From: Bacteroidales bacterium UBA5197
GTDB lineage: Bacteria > Bacteroidota > Bacteroidia > Bacteroidales > Lentimicrobiaceae
Length of the DNA: 64,000 nucleotides
Assembly: GCA_002412885.1 (NCBI GenBank)
Contig: DHVX01000051.1
Span: forward strand, 1-64,000
Reading direction: 5' to 3'
The translations under genes and the position numbers were made by a program. Below the pieces are notes generated by a model, which had not been told where the DNA came from, ran no database searches, and worked only from the letters and a program-made list of their open reading frames with translations. Below are positions 1 to 8,867 of this stretch, piece after piece (position 1 is the stretch's first letter; each line of letters begins with the position of its first letter).

Positions 1-2
1 TT

Positions 3-527
3 GCAACGCAGAATCCCATTGAGCAGGAAGGCACCTATCCGCTTCCCGAAGCACAGGTTGACCGCTTTATGCTGAAGGTAGTGATCGGCTACCCTACCCG
101 CGAGGAAGAGAAACTGATTATGCGCCAGAATATGGCCGAAGCTCAGGCCAGAACCAAACCCATAATTTCGCCGGAGCAGATCATGAACGCCAGAAAACTC
201 ACCCGTGAAGTTTATCTGGATGAAAAAATTGAGAATTACATTACTGATATTGTATTCTCGACACGATTCCCTGCTGAAAATAAGCTGAAAAAGTTTGAAG
301 GACTGATTTCGTATGGTGCTTCACCCAGGGCAAGTATCAATCTTGCACTTGCATCCAAAGCATATGCCTTTATCAAACGCAGGGGATATGTAATTCCTGA
401 GGATGTAAGAGCAGTAGCCCATGATGTATTGCGTCACCGTATTGGCCTGACTTATGAAGCCGAAGCCGAAAACGTATCTACCAGCGACATCATCAACGAA
501 ATTTTGAATACAGTTGAAGTTCCTTAA
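3..527 (+). CDS. MoxR-family AAA+ ATPase, C-terminal part (5' end outside window)
   Basis: The frame is open from the first bases of the window (ATQNPIEQEGTYPLPEAQVD), so this is the 3' part of a larger gene and not a gene starting at the internal ATG at 69. The QNPIEQEGTYPLPEAQ-DRF stretch is the sensor-1/post-Walker-B signature of MoxR ATPases, and the remainder (ISPEQIM..., SPRASINLALASKAYAFIKRRGYVIPEDV) is the MoxR lid domain with its sensor-2 arginine region. MoxR proteins are chaperone-like ATPases acting with vWA proteins. Here it leads the Bat operon, 23 nt upstream of the DUF58 gene, the normal order in Bacteroidota. The Walker A segment is not visible. Confidence 0.93.
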   Translation, partial: ATQNPIEQEGTYPLPEAQVDRFMLKVVIGYPTREEEKLIMRQNMAEAQARTKPIISPEQIMNARKLTREVYLDEKIENYITDIVFSTRFPAENKLKKFEGLISYGASPRASINLALASKAYAFIKRRGYVIPEDVRAVAHDVLRHRIGLTYEAEAENVSTSDIINEILNTVEVP

Positions 528-550
528 CCACAGCGTTTAACTTCTTACAA

Positions 551-1426
551 ATGGATTCCATCGAAATACTGAAAAAAGTCCGTAAAATTGAGATCAAAAC
601 CCGGGGTTTGAGCAATCAGATCTTTTCCGGGCAGTATCACAGTGCTTTCAAAGGGCGCGGAATGGCATTCAGTGAGGTGAGAGAGTATCAGTACGGAGAC
701 GACATACGGAACATCGACTGGAATGTTACTGCACGATTCAACCACCCTTATATTAAGGTATTTGATGAGGAACGCGAACTAACCGTTACGCTGGTGATTG
801 ATGTGAGTGGTTCGAATGAGTTTGGTACCCGGCAATGGCTGAAAGAGGAAATGATGACCGAAATAGCTGCAATACTTGCATTTTCGGCCATTCAAAACAA
901 CGATAAAGTCGGAGTTATCTTCTTTAGCGATCGCATCGAAAAGTTTATTCCTCCGAAAAAAGGATTGACCCATATTCTCAGGATTATCAGGGAACTGATT
1001 GATTTTAAGCCTGAAAGTCAGAAAACCAATATTGCAGAAGCGCTCAGGTTTTTGACCAATGCCATGAAAAAGCGGTGTACAGCATTTCTGATTTCCGACT
1101 TTATGGATACCGGTTTTGAAGATGCACTGAGAATAGCCGGAAGGAAGCATGATCTGGCAGCGCTGCATATTATTGATGAGCGCGATCTGTTCATTCCCGA
1201 TATGGGTCTTGCCCGGCTCTATAGCAAAGAAACCGGAAAAACCATCTGGGCCGATACAGGCAGTGCTTCTCTAAGAAAGGCTTATGCAAGCAATGCTCAG
1301 AAACATCTTGCAGAAATAGGGCAGTCTTTCATGAGAAGCGGCGTTGATGTAGCCAGATTTTACACCGGCCAGGATTATGTTAAACCCTTGCTTGGCCTTT
1401 TCAAAGCCAGAGAATTCAGACATTAA
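551..1426 (+). CDS. DUF58 domain protein of the Bat operon
   Basis: A 291-residue cytoplasmic-looking protein without a signal peptide. The first 70 residues contain the DUF58 hallmark GRGMAFSEVREYQYGDDIRNIDWNVTAR (shown here in part: EYQYGDD and IDWNVTAR), followed by a vWA-like fold starting at LVIDVSGSNEFG with a MIDAS-like DxSxS. DUF58 proteins are regularly encoded directly after moxR and before vWA proteins; the MoxR-DUF58-vWA set is thought to work on assembly or maturation of envelope complexes. The spacing (23 nt from moxR, gene 3 following at once after the stop) supports one transcript. Family assignment is secure; biochemical role is not established. Confidence 0.93.
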   Translation: MDSIEILKKVRKIEIKTRGLSNQIFSGQYHSAFKGRGMAFSEVREYQYGDDIRNIDWNVTARFNHPYIKVFDEERELTVTLVIDVSGSNEFGTRQWLKEEMMTEIAAILAFSAIQNNDKVGVIFFSDRIEKFIPPKKGLTHILRIIRELIDFKPESQKTNIAEALRFLTNAMKKRCTAFLISDFMDTGFEDALRIAGRKHDLAALHIIDERDLFIPDMGLARLYSKETGKTIWADTGSASLRKAYASNAQKHLAEIGQSFMRSGVDVARFYTGQDYVKPLLGLFKAREFRH

Positions 1427-2464
1427 ATGAAATCTAAGGGCATTGTTTACAAGATTATGATAAAGCACATTGGTATGAAATGGAGGTTGTTCACGGTTTG
1501 TATTCTTCTGATTCTGTCTGCTTCATCCGAAGTGAAGGCACAGAAGCTGATTGCCGATACAACCGGTTTAACCATTGGTCAGCAGATTAACCTTACCCTT
1601 GAAATAACAGTTGAAAAAGGCGAAAAGGTGCAATGGCCTGCTTTGCTTGATACACTAACGAAATCTGTTGAAATTGTCCGAAGAAGCGCTGTTGATAGCA
1701 TGGTTGATGCAGCTTCGGGTGCAAAGACATATCGGCAGAACCTTGCAATTACATCGTTTGATACAGGCTTTCATGTTGTTCCCCCAGTTGCATTCAGGGT
1801 TTTGAGTCCTGGAACATCAGACTTCACAACCAAAGAAACGGCACCATTTTTACTCAGCGTGTCAGGAGTTGCTGTTGATATGGAGGCTGAAATCAAGGAT
1901 CTGAAGCCTGTTCTGGAGGCGCCATACACGCTGAGAGATTTTCTTCCATGGATTCTTCTGCTACTTGCCGTAGCGCTTCTCGCTGTTTTGGGATGGTTCT
2001 ACTACCAAAGCCGGAAAAAGAACAAACCATTGATTAAGCTAACATTGCGTCAACCAAAGCCAGCACATTTAATTGCGCTCGAACAACTTGAGTTGTTAAA
2101 ATCGGAGCAATTGTGGCAAAAAGGGCAGATCAAGGATTATTATTCCAGACTGACAGACATATTAAGGAGTTATTTTGAGCTCAGATTCAAAGTGAGTGCA
2201 GTGGAAATGACTTCGGATGAAATAATATCCTCTATGAAGGATGTATTGTCGGATGCGCAGCGATTAAACGATCTTAAAAAGATACTGAGTCTGGCTGATA
2301 TGGCCAAATTTGCAAAAGCCCGGCCTTTGGGAGCTGACAACGAACTCAGCCATACACTTGCAGTCGCTATTGTCAACAGCACCAAACCTGCGCCGGAACT
2401 CAATCCGGAAAACAAAATCAGCGCAAGCGAATCGGCGTCTGAAATAACCAAAACTGAGAATTAA
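1427..2464 (+). CDS. Bat-operon membrane protein with BatD-like/DUF4381-like layout
   Basis: 345 residues if the first ATG, directly behind the upstream TAA, is used. Internal ATGs at 1457 and 1475 give a cleaner signal peptide (MKWRLFTVCILLILSASSEVKA then Q), so the true start may be one of these. After the signal comes a ~130-residue extracytoplasmic beta-type domain, one transmembrane helix (LPWILLLLAVALLAVLGWFYY) and a ~130-residue cytoplasmic helical tail (DYYSRLTDILRSYFELRF). This layout matches the BatD-like proteins that sit between DUF58 and BatA in Bacteroidota. It ends 3 nt before batA. Function unknown; probably a membrane partner of the vWA proteins. Confidence 0.8.
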   Translation: MKSKGIVYKIMIKHIGMKWRLFTVCILLILSASSEVKAQKLIADTTGLTIGQQINLTLEITVEKGEKVQWPALLDTLTKSVEIVRRSAVDSMVDAASGAKTYRQNLAITSFDTGFHVVPPVAFRVLSPGTSDFTTKETAPFLLSVSGVAVDMEAEIKDLKPVLEAPYTLRDFLPWILLLLAVALLAVLGWFYYQSRKKNKPLIKLTLRQPKPAHLIALEQLELLKSEQLWQKGQIKDYYSRLTDILRSYFELRFKVSAVEMTSDEIISSMKDVLSDAQRLNDLKKILSLADMAKFAKARPLGADNELSHTLAVAIVNSTKPAPELNPENKISASESASEITKTEN

Positions 2465-2467
2465 GCC

Positions 2468-3463
2468 ATGTTTGACCACATAAAATTTGCCAATCCCGAA
2501 GTACTTTACCTGTTGCTGCTTATTCCGGTAGCAATAGTCTGGTATTGGTTTAAGGATTCGGATTCAAGGCCAAAGTTTCAGATCAGCAGTTACCAGGCTT
2601 TCGCTGCAGCCGGAAAATCGTTCAGGCATTATTTCATTCATCTGCAGTTTGTGTTAAAGGTGCTGGCATTTGCAATGCTTATAGTCGCACTTGCCAGACC
2701 TCAATCGTCAAGCTCACGGCAAAATGTGAACGTTGAAGGAATCGACATCGTGCTTGCCATGGACATTTCAGGAAGTATGCTTGCCGAAGATTTTAAACCC
2801 AACAGACTCGAAGTTTCGAAGGAAGTTGCAAAAGACTTTATTCTGGGTCGTCCAGGCGATAGGATCGGGCTGGTGGTTTTCAGTGGTGAGAGTTTTACAC
2901 AATGCCCTTTGACAAGCGATCATCCGATATTGATTAACCTGCTGAAAGAGATAAAAAGTGGCATGATTGAAGACGGTACAGCCATTGGTGACGGACTGGC
3001 AACCTCAGTAAGCCGCCTCAAAGAAAGCGATGCAGTAAGTAAGGTAATTATTTTGTTGACTGACGGCGAAAACAACCGTGGATTTATTGATCCGGTTTCA
3101 GCGGCCGAAATTGCAAAAGTATTCGGGCTCCGGGTTTACACCATCGGCGTTGGAAGTATCGGCACTGCCCCCTACCCCATTCAAACTCCGTTCGGACTGC
3201 AATATCAACAGATGGAAGTAAGAATTGATGAAGCACTTTTGCAGGATATCGCTAAGATGACAAATGGAAAGTACTTCAGGGCAACCAACAATGCAAAACT
3301 GAAAGACATTTACAATGAAATTGATCAACTGGAGAAATCGAAAATTGATGTTACCGAATACAGGAAGAAATCGGAAGAATTTTTTCCTTTCGCAATATTG
3401 GCTTTGATTTTTCTGCTGACTGACTTTGTGCTGGGAATTTCATTATTCAGGAGATTCCCATAA
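2468..3463 (+). CDS. batA: BatA, membrane-anchored von Willebrand factor A protein
   Basis: 331 residues. Two N-terminal hydrophobic helices (about 11-28 and 61-77) precede a vWA domain; a third helix closes the C-terminus (FFPFAILALIFLLTDFVLGISLF). The MIDAS motif is intact: DISGS with D99, S101 and S103, then the conserved T in the GTAIGDGLA segment and LTDGENN. Bat proteins were named for aerotolerance in Bacteroides and are envelope proteins probably acting in a complex. Its neighbours, MoxR to BatE, are in the canonical order. The start ATG is 3 nt after the preceding stop. Confidence 0.96.
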   Translation: MFDHIKFANPEVLYLLLLIPVAIVWYWFKDSDSRPKFQISSYQAFAAAGKSFRHYFIHLQFVLKVLAFAMLIVALARPQSSSSRQNVNVEGIDIVLAMDISGSMLAEDFKPNRLEVSKEVAKDFILGRPGDRIGLVVFSGESFTQCPLTSDHPILINLLKEIKSGMIEDGTAIGDGLATSVSRLKESDAVSKVIILLTDGENNRGFIDPVSAAEIAKVFGLRVYTIGVGSIGTAPYPIQTPFGLQYQQMEVRIDEALLQDIAKMTNGKYFRATNNAKLKDIYNEIDQLEKSKIDVTEYRKKSEEFFPFAILALIFLLTDFVLGISLFRRFP

Positions 3464-3500
3464 AATGCGATCTTAAACCTGGCAAAAACATACTTTAAAC

Positions 3501-4538
3501 ATGTTTAGATTTGAACATCCCATATACCTTAATCTCATGCTGGCACTGCCATTGCTGGTGATATTGTATTGGGTTTACCTGAGGTGGAAGAAAAATGTTG
3601 CCAAAAAACTCGGTGATTCATCAGTTGTCAACAGGCTTTTGCTGGATGTATCGCCATTCAGGATGCACCTGAAATTTATTTTGCTGATGCTTTCACTGGC
3701 TTCATTGCTGATCGCACTGGCAAATCCACAGATAGGATCCAGGCTCGAAAAAGTTCAGCGCAAGGGAATTGATCTGATGATAGCCATTGATGTATCGAAC
3801 AGTATGCTTGCTCAGGATATAAAGCCCAGCAGGATTGAGCGGGCAAGACAATCAGTTTCTAGGCTGATTGATGATATGGAAAACGACCGCATCGGATTGA
3901 TCGTCTTTGCAGGAAAAGCATACACTCAATTGCCCATAACTACCGATTACAATGCTGCAAAAATGATGCTTGCAACGATTAAGCCTGACATGGTGCCGGT
4001 TCAGGGAACAGCAATCGGGCAGGCAATAGAAATGGCAATGGCTTCGTTTAGAGAAGAAGAAGGCGGTAAAGCGGTAATTATAATTACTGATGGCGAAAAC
4101 CATGAAGATGATGCAGTGGCAAAAGCTGCCGATGCTGCATCAAAAGGCATTCGCATATATACAATAGGTATGGGTCTTGCTGAGGGAGCCCCTATACCAG
4201 ATTACAAAAACAACCAGATTACCGGTTTCAAAAAAGACAGATCAGGCTCAACGGTAATCACCAGACTGGATGAGTCAATGCTTCAGCAGATTGCGCAGGC
4301 AGGAAACGGAATATACGTCAGAGCAAGTAACACGCAGGCAGGACTGAAAAAAGTATATGATGAAATCGGCAAACTCGATCAGAAAACAATCGACTCGTTG
4401 AGTTATGCTGATTATGATGACCGCTTTCAATACTTTATTGCACTCTCATTGATATTTCTGATTTTGAGCTTTACCATCAATGAAAGAAAAAACAGATGGG
4501 CTTCAAAGATTAAAATTTTCAAAACCGAACAACAGTAA
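3501..4538 (+). CDS. batB: BatB, membrane-anchored von Willebrand factor A protein
   Basis: 345 residues, a paralogue of BatA, with the same plan: N-terminal helices (about 10-27 and 57-74), a vWA domain and a C-terminal helix (YFIALSLIFLILSFTI). The MIDAS is intact (DVSNS, D97), with GTAIGQAIEMA and ITDGENHEDD for the other metal-loop residues. It lies 37 nt after batA. The presence of two tandem vWA proteins followed by the TPR protein BatC is diagnostic of the Bat operon. The C-terminus is short and basic, and batC starts 4 nt downstream. Confidence 0.96.
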   Translation: MFRFEHPIYLNLMLALPLLVILYWVYLRWKKNVAKKLGDSSVVNRLLLDVSPFRMHLKFILLMLSLASLLIALANPQIGSRLEKVQRKGIDLMIAIDVSNSMLAQDIKPSRIERARQSVSRLIDDMENDRIGLIVFAGKAYTQLPITTDYNAAKMMLATIKPDMVPVQGTAIGQAIEMAMASFREEEGGKAVIIITDGENHEDDAVAKAADAASKGIRIYTIGMGLAEGAPIPDYKNNQITGFKKDRSGSTVITRLDESMLQQIAQAGNGIYVRASNTQAGLKKVYDEIGKLDQKTIDSLSYADYDDRFQYFIALSLIFLILSFTINERKNRWASKIKIFKTEQQ

Positions 4539-4542
4539 AGTC

Positions 4543-5235
4543 ATGACGAAAATATTGCTGACAATCACTTTATTATTGCATATTGCAGTTGACGGCTTTG
4601 CCCAGAAGGAGAACCCGCTGATAAGGCAAGGAAATAAGCAATATGAGGAAGGTAAGTTTAAAGAAGCAGAAATAGACTACCGTAAAGCGCTGGAACGGAC
4701 ACCCGGCTCGGTTAAGGGATCCTTTAATCTGGGTAACTCGCTTTACAGACAGGAAAACTATGAGGAAGCTACACGAAATTTCGCCGATGCTGCAAGGTTA
4801 ATTGATGATAAGAATGAAGCCGGAAAAGCAGCCGTATTGCACAATCTGGGCAATACATTACTAAAAAACGGAAAACTTAAGGAAAGCATTGAAGCTTATA
4901 AGCAGGCTTTGAGATACAATCCGGCTGACGAGGACACCCGCTATAACCTTGCTTATGCAATGAATCAGCTTCAGCAGCAGCAACAGCAACAACAGCAAAA
5001 CAAAGACGACAAAAGCGACAAGGACGATAAAAGCGACGAGAAAGATCAAAAAGATAGCCAACCTCAGGATCAGGATCAGCAGCAAAAGGAGCAGCCCCGC
5101 GACAAACCACAGATTTCGAAACAGGATGCTGAAAGAATGCTTGAAGCCCTGAAAAATGACGAACAAAAAACACTTGAGAAGGTAAATCAACGAAAAGTTA
5201 AATCAAGTGCAGTGCAAATTGAAAAGGATTGGTAA
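4543..5235 (+). CDS. batC: BatC, TPR protein with a poly-Q/charged tail
   Basis: An ATG at 4543 gives a signal peptide (MTKILLTITLLLHIAVDGFA then Q); the longer frame from 4480 would overlap batB by 59 nt and is unlikely. Residues ~25-140 form three TPR-type repeats (GNKQYEEGKFKEAEIDYRKA, then FNLGNSLYRQENYEEATRNF, then HNLGNTLLKNGKLKESIEAY). After these comes a low-complexity tract: nine glutamines encoded by CAG/CAA, then Lys/Asp/Ser-rich sequence, then a conserved short ISKQDAERMLEALKNDE tail. BatC is expected in the periplasm as a scaffold for BatA/BatB. The CAG/CAA run at about 4972-4998 is a possible length-variable site. Confidence 0.93.
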   Translation: MTKILLTITLLLHIAVDGFAQKENPLIRQGNKQYEEGKFKEAEIDYRKALERTPGSVKGSFNLGNSLYRQENYEEATRNFADAARLIDDKNEAGKAAVLHNLGNTLLKNGKLKESIEAYKQALRYNPADEDTRYNLAYAMNQLQQQQQQQQQNKDDKSDKDDKSDEKDQKDSQPQDQDQQQKEQPRDKPQISKQDAERMLEALKNDEQKTLEKVNQRKVKSSAVQIEKDW

Positions 5236-5286
5236 TTTTATGGTTTTAAAATTATCATCCTGAAAAATGTAAAATACCCAAGGCCG

Positions 5287-7128
5287 ATGAAGATCAGGAA
5301 GATTTTTATGTTATTAAGCTTACTTCTCGCTTACACAACCATCTTCGGGCAAGATATTGAATTTACTGCTTCGGCAAAAGAGGTTGTAGAAGCCGGAGAT
5401 CAGTTTCGCCTGATTTATAGCGTAAATGGTCAGGCTTCCGGGTTCAGAACGCCGAGCATCAAAGGGTTTTCGGTAGTGAGCGGTCCCAATCAGTCGCAAA
5501 GTAGCAGAATGCAAATTGTCAATGGACAAGTAAGTCAGTCTGTTGAATATACGTTTACTTATATTCTTCAAGCTTCCAGCGAAGGAACTTATACCATTCC
5601 TCCGGCAAGTGTTAATGTTGCCGGAAAAACCTATCAGTCAAATTCGGTTACGATTAAAGTTGTGAAAGGCAATACTCAGCCTCAGCAGCAAGGCACACAG
5701 CAAGGATCGGCACCCAGCGGAGAAATAACAGCTAAAGACCTTTTTGTGCGGGCAGTTGCCAGCAAAACAAATCCTTATCAGGGTGAACAGATTATTGTTA
5801 CCTATAAAATATATACCCGGGTTCCGGTTTCAGAATACAGCGTTACCCGAACTCCTTCAACAGCCGGTTTTTGGTTGCAGGATTTATTGAAAGACAGTAA
5901 AAAACTGAATCAATTCCGCGAAACCATTGATGGTCAGGAATATGTTGTTGCAGAAATTAAAAAAGATGCATTGTTCGCCCAGAAATCAGGAACCCTGACC
6001 ATAGATCCGCTTGAAATGGATGTACTTGCTCAGATTCAGCGAAAAGTTGCAAAAAGAAATTTCAATGATCCTTTTTTCGACAGCTTCTTTAACGATAGTT
6101 TTTTAGGAAACACCTACCAGAATGTTAAGAAGACCATCCGTTCGAACGAGTTGAAAATCAATGTAAAGCCTTTGCCTGAGAATAACCGTCCGAAAGAATT
6201 TACCGGTGGTGTCGGCGATTTTAATGTAACTGCAAGCATCGATCGCGAGCAACTCAAAGCCAACGAAGCACTTACGCTAAGGTTCTCAATTTCAGGGAAG
6301 GGCAACATCAAACTCGTTGAAAAGCCTGCCATTGTTTTTCCTCCTGATTTTGAGGTATATGATCCCAGGACAAATGACAATATTGTTGCTTCTGCAAATG
6401 GTGTTTCAGGAACCCGCAATTATGAATATCTCCTGATTCCGCGAAATCCCGGAAAATACAAAATCAAACCCATTACTTTCTCTTACTTCGATTTGTCATC
6501 TCAGAGTTACAAGAACATCACAACTCAGGGATTTGAAATTGATGTGGCAAAAGGCGATGGCAGGCAGGGAGAAATTGTCGCATCAACAGACAAAGAAGAC
6601 TTCAAATATATCGGATCAGACATCAGATACATCAAAACCGGGCAGATTAAAATTTCACCGGTCAACGATTATTTGTTTGGAAGTATGCTATTCCTGATTT
6701 GGGTGATCGCGATTCCTGTGCTTTTTATTCTTTTCGTTATTATCTGGCGCAAAGAGCTTAAGAAAAGGAGCAACATTGCCTTCATGAGAAATAAAAAAGC
6801 AACCGGCATCGCACGCAAGCGCCTGAAATCTGCCGAGCGCTTTATGAAACAGAATAAGCCGGATGAGTTCTGGTCGGAAGCATCGAATGCTTTGTGGGGT
6901 TATATGAGCGATAAGTTTAACATTCCCCGTTCAGCGCTTTCTATGGATTCGGTAAACGGAGCACTCAGATCGAAAGGAGTGAAAGATGAACTGATCAGTA
7001 ACTTTATTGAAGTACTGAACAGGTGCGAATTTGCCAGATTTGCCCCCGGTAACAAAACCCAGGCAATGGATGAGATTTACAAACAATCCATAGAAGTAAT
7101 TACCCGTACCGAAGATGAGCTTAAATAA
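5287..7128 (+). CDS. batD: BatD, oxygen-tolerance family membrane protein
   Basis: 613 residues. Signal peptide at residues 1-21 (MLLSLLLAYTTIFGQ), then a long extracytoplasmic part of repeated beta-sandwich modules (FTASAKEVVEAGDQFRLIYS; SKTNPYQGEQIIVTYKIYT; ASIDREQLKANEALTLRFS), which is the BatD pattern of related immunoglobulin-like domains. One transmembrane helix follows near residue 475 (FLIWVIAIPVLFILFVIIW), and the ~120-residue cytoplasmic tail is helical. Length matches the family. It sits 51 nt after batC and overlaps the longest batE frame. It probably anchors the Bat complex across the inner membrane; the biochemical role is unknown. Confidence 0.95.
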   Translation: MKIRKIFMLLSLLLAYTTIFGQDIEFTASAKEVVEAGDQFRLIYSVNGQASGFRTPSIKGFSVVSGPNQSQSSRMQIVNGQVSQSVEYTFTYILQASSEGTYTIPPASVNVAGKTYQSNSVTIKVVKGNTQPQQQGTQQGSAPSGEITAKDLFVRAVASKTNPYQGEQIIVTYKIYTRVPVSEYSVTRTPSTAGFWLQDLLKDSKKLNQFRETIDGQEYVVAEIKKDALFAQKSGTLTIDPLEMDVLAQIQRKVAKRNFNDPFFDSFFNDSFLGNTYQNVKKTIRSNELKINVKPLPENNRPKEFTGGVGDFNVTASIDREQLKANEALTLRFSISGKGNIKLVEKPAIVFPPDFEVYDPRTNDNIVASANGVSGTRNYEYLLIPRNPGKYKIKPITFSYFDLSSQSYKNITTQGFEIDVAKGDGRQGEIVASTDKEDFKYIGSDIRYIKTGQIKISPVNDYLFGSMLFLIWVIAIPVLFILFVIIWRKELKKRSNIAFMRNKKATGIARKRLKSAERFMKQNKPDEFWSEASNALWGYMSDKFNIPRSALSMDSVNGALRSKGVKDELISNFIEVLNRCEFARFAPGNKTQAMDEIYKQSIEVITRTEDELK

Positions 7129-7153
7129 CCAAACACCCAAAAGTTATATCGCC

Positions 7154-7909
7154 ATGAGCATAAGAACAGTTCTGATGTTTTGTCTGCTACTCGGTAACCT
7201 GATGTTAAGGGCTGATCCTCAGGCAGATTTTGCAAAAGCAAATGATGCTTACATGGCTGGATTTTACGGAAATGCCATCACTATTTATGAGGAAATTCTG
7301 TCCTCAGGATTTGAATCGCCTGATTTATACTACAATCTGGGCAATGCATATTTTAAAAACGAGGAACTTCCAAAAGCAATTCTTAACTACGAAAGAGCGT
7401 TGAAGCTGAATCCCGGCAACGAAGATTATCGTTTCAACCTTCGCTTTGCCAACGACAAACTGATTGATAAAATTGATGCGCTTCCCGAGCTATTCTATAT
7501 TATCTGGTGGAATTCGTTAAAGAACAAATTATCCGCCAATAACTGGGCAATGCTGGCGCTGGTGTCATTTACACTGGTATTCATTCTTCTGGTCGCATTT
7601 CTGCTTTCAAGAACCCTATTGATGAAGCGGACACTTTTCTATACTGGTGTTTTGCTGATTTTGCTGCACATTCTCTCGGGAGTTCTGGCATGGCAAACCA
7701 AAACTGAAGCAAAGCAAAAGCAAACTGCCATTGTTTTTGCACCCAATCTGCCTGTAAAAAGTTCGCCGGACGAAAGCAGTATTGATCTTTTTGTGATTCA
7801 CGAAGGTCTTAAAGTTCAGATCATTGATAAAATCGGTGAATGGAACGAAATCAAAATCGGGAATGGCAGCAAAGGCTGGGTAAAATCTGAAACCCTGGAA
7901 AGGATCTGA
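7154..7909 (+). CDS. batE: BatE, TPR and SH3-domain membrane protein
   Basis: 251 residues from the ATG at 7154, chosen because it begins a signal peptide (MSIRTVLMFCLLLGNLMLRA); the frame is open to 7115, inside batD. Two TPR motifs (ANDAYMAGFYGNAITIYEEI; YYNLGNAYFKNEELPKAILN) are followed by two transmembrane helices (around WAMLALVSFTLVFILLVAFL and TLFYTGVLLILLHILSGVLA) and a C-terminal bacterial SH3-type domain (LPVKSSPDESSIDLFVIHEG ... KGWVKSETLE). This is the standard BatE architecture and closes the Bat operon. The ABC transporter gene follows after 4 nt and may be co-transcribed. Confidence 0.93.
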   Translation: MSIRTVLMFCLLLGNLMLRADPQADFAKANDAYMAGFYGNAITIYEEILSSGFESPDLYYNLGNAYFKNEELPKAILNYERALKLNPGNEDYRFNLRFANDKLIDKIDALPELFYIIWWNSLKNKLSANNWAMLALVSFTLVFILLVAFLLSRTLLMKRTLFYTGVLLILLHILSGVLAWQTKTEAKQKQTAIVFAPNLPVKSSPDESSIDLFVIHEGLKVQIIDKIGEWNEIKIGNGSKGWVKSETLERI

Positions 7910-7913
7910 AAAG

Positions 7914-8867
7914 ATGCTGCAAGCCGCCCTGTTTCTTTCATGGGTTCATCTGAAAAGATATTGGAGAATACTTGGTGAACTTGGAATTTTTAGGGCAACT
8001 TTTGTCATCGCGATTTCAATTGCAGGAATTGTTGCCACTTCAAAACCCGGATTTCTCACTTTACAATCTGTTTTGCTTGTTTTTACGCTGGCTGGCATTC
8101 ACAACCAGCGCAACGACCGGGTGATGCTCAGCAATCTGGGTCTCAATAAACCACTCTTTTTCCTATCAATGTATGGCCTGTTTCTGGCTCCGTTTGCTGT
8201 ATTTTACATTGTATCGGCTGAGTTTATTCCGCTGTTGATTTTGCTTTCCGGAATATTCCTCATTTCATTCCAAAACAAACAGATACGGTTAAAATTTTCC
8301 CGTAAATCCATCATTAGATTTTCATTTCTCCCCGCATTTGCCTGGGAGTGGAAATCAGGTTTAAGACGAACCTGGTGGATGATTGCTGGAATTATCATAT
8401 TGTCGCTGATTTTCAGAAATCAGATGATAGTACTTATCGTTTCAATGGTTTTGATTTCATTGATGGTTGCCGAATTTCAGATGTATCATGAGCAAAGACT
8501 GATGATTCAGGCGTTGCAGAGAAGTGCATCCGCTTTCCTTTTTCGAAAAATCTGGTTACAATTTATTCTTTATACCCTGACTTGTTTTCCGCTGATTCTT
8601 GCGGCAATCCTTCTGTTTCCAGATAGTTACAGGGTAATTGTCCTTGTTCTGGTGAGCAGTCTGCTGGTTCAGATTTGTGCTGTCCTCTTCAAATACTCAG
8701 CTTATGTTCAGGGCGAAAAAACACCGTTTTTTATGAGTTTGCTGGTGATGTTGAACCTTAGTTTTATCTTTCCGCCCATCAGCCCTTTGCCTTTGATTAT
8801 TATTGCCATATTTTACAACAAAGCCATAATCCGTTTAAAAACAGTCAACTATGCTGACAATACATGA
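7914..8867 (+). CDS. Multi-spanning membrane protein, putative ABC transporter permease
   Basis: 317 residues with about eight hydrophobic segments, for example VIAISIAGIVATS, LFFLSMYGLFLAPFAVFYIV, FILYTLTCFPLILAAILLF and a C-terminal LVMLNLSFIFPPISPLPLII. No family signature is recognisable by eye. The gene ends inside the start of an ABC ATPase gene (17-nt overlap), so it is most simply the permease partner of that ATPase. There is no extracellular substrate-binding domain and no catalytic motif. Substrate unknown. Confidence 0.65.
   Translation: MLQAALFLSWVHLKRYWRILGELGIFRATFVIAISIAGIVATSKPGFLTLQSVLLVFTLAGIHNQRNDRVMLSNLGLNKPLFFLSMYGLFLAPFAVFYIVSAEFIPLLILLSGIFLISFQNKQIRLKFSRKSIIRFSFLPAFAWEWKSGLRRTWWMIAGIIILSLIFRNQMIVLIVSMVLISLMVAEFQMYHEQRLMIQALQRSASAFLFRKIWLQFILYTLTCFPLILAAILLFPDSYRVIVLVLVSSLLVQICAVLFKYSAYVQGEKTPFFMSLLVMLNLSFIFPPISPLPLIIIAIFYNKAIIRLKTVNYADNT

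Noticed and set aside
4861..5190. Minus-strand frames of 98-109 codons opposite batC
   Set aside because: Leu/Val-rich text is the antisense of the CAG/GAC repeats in batC; no start context or homology pattern.
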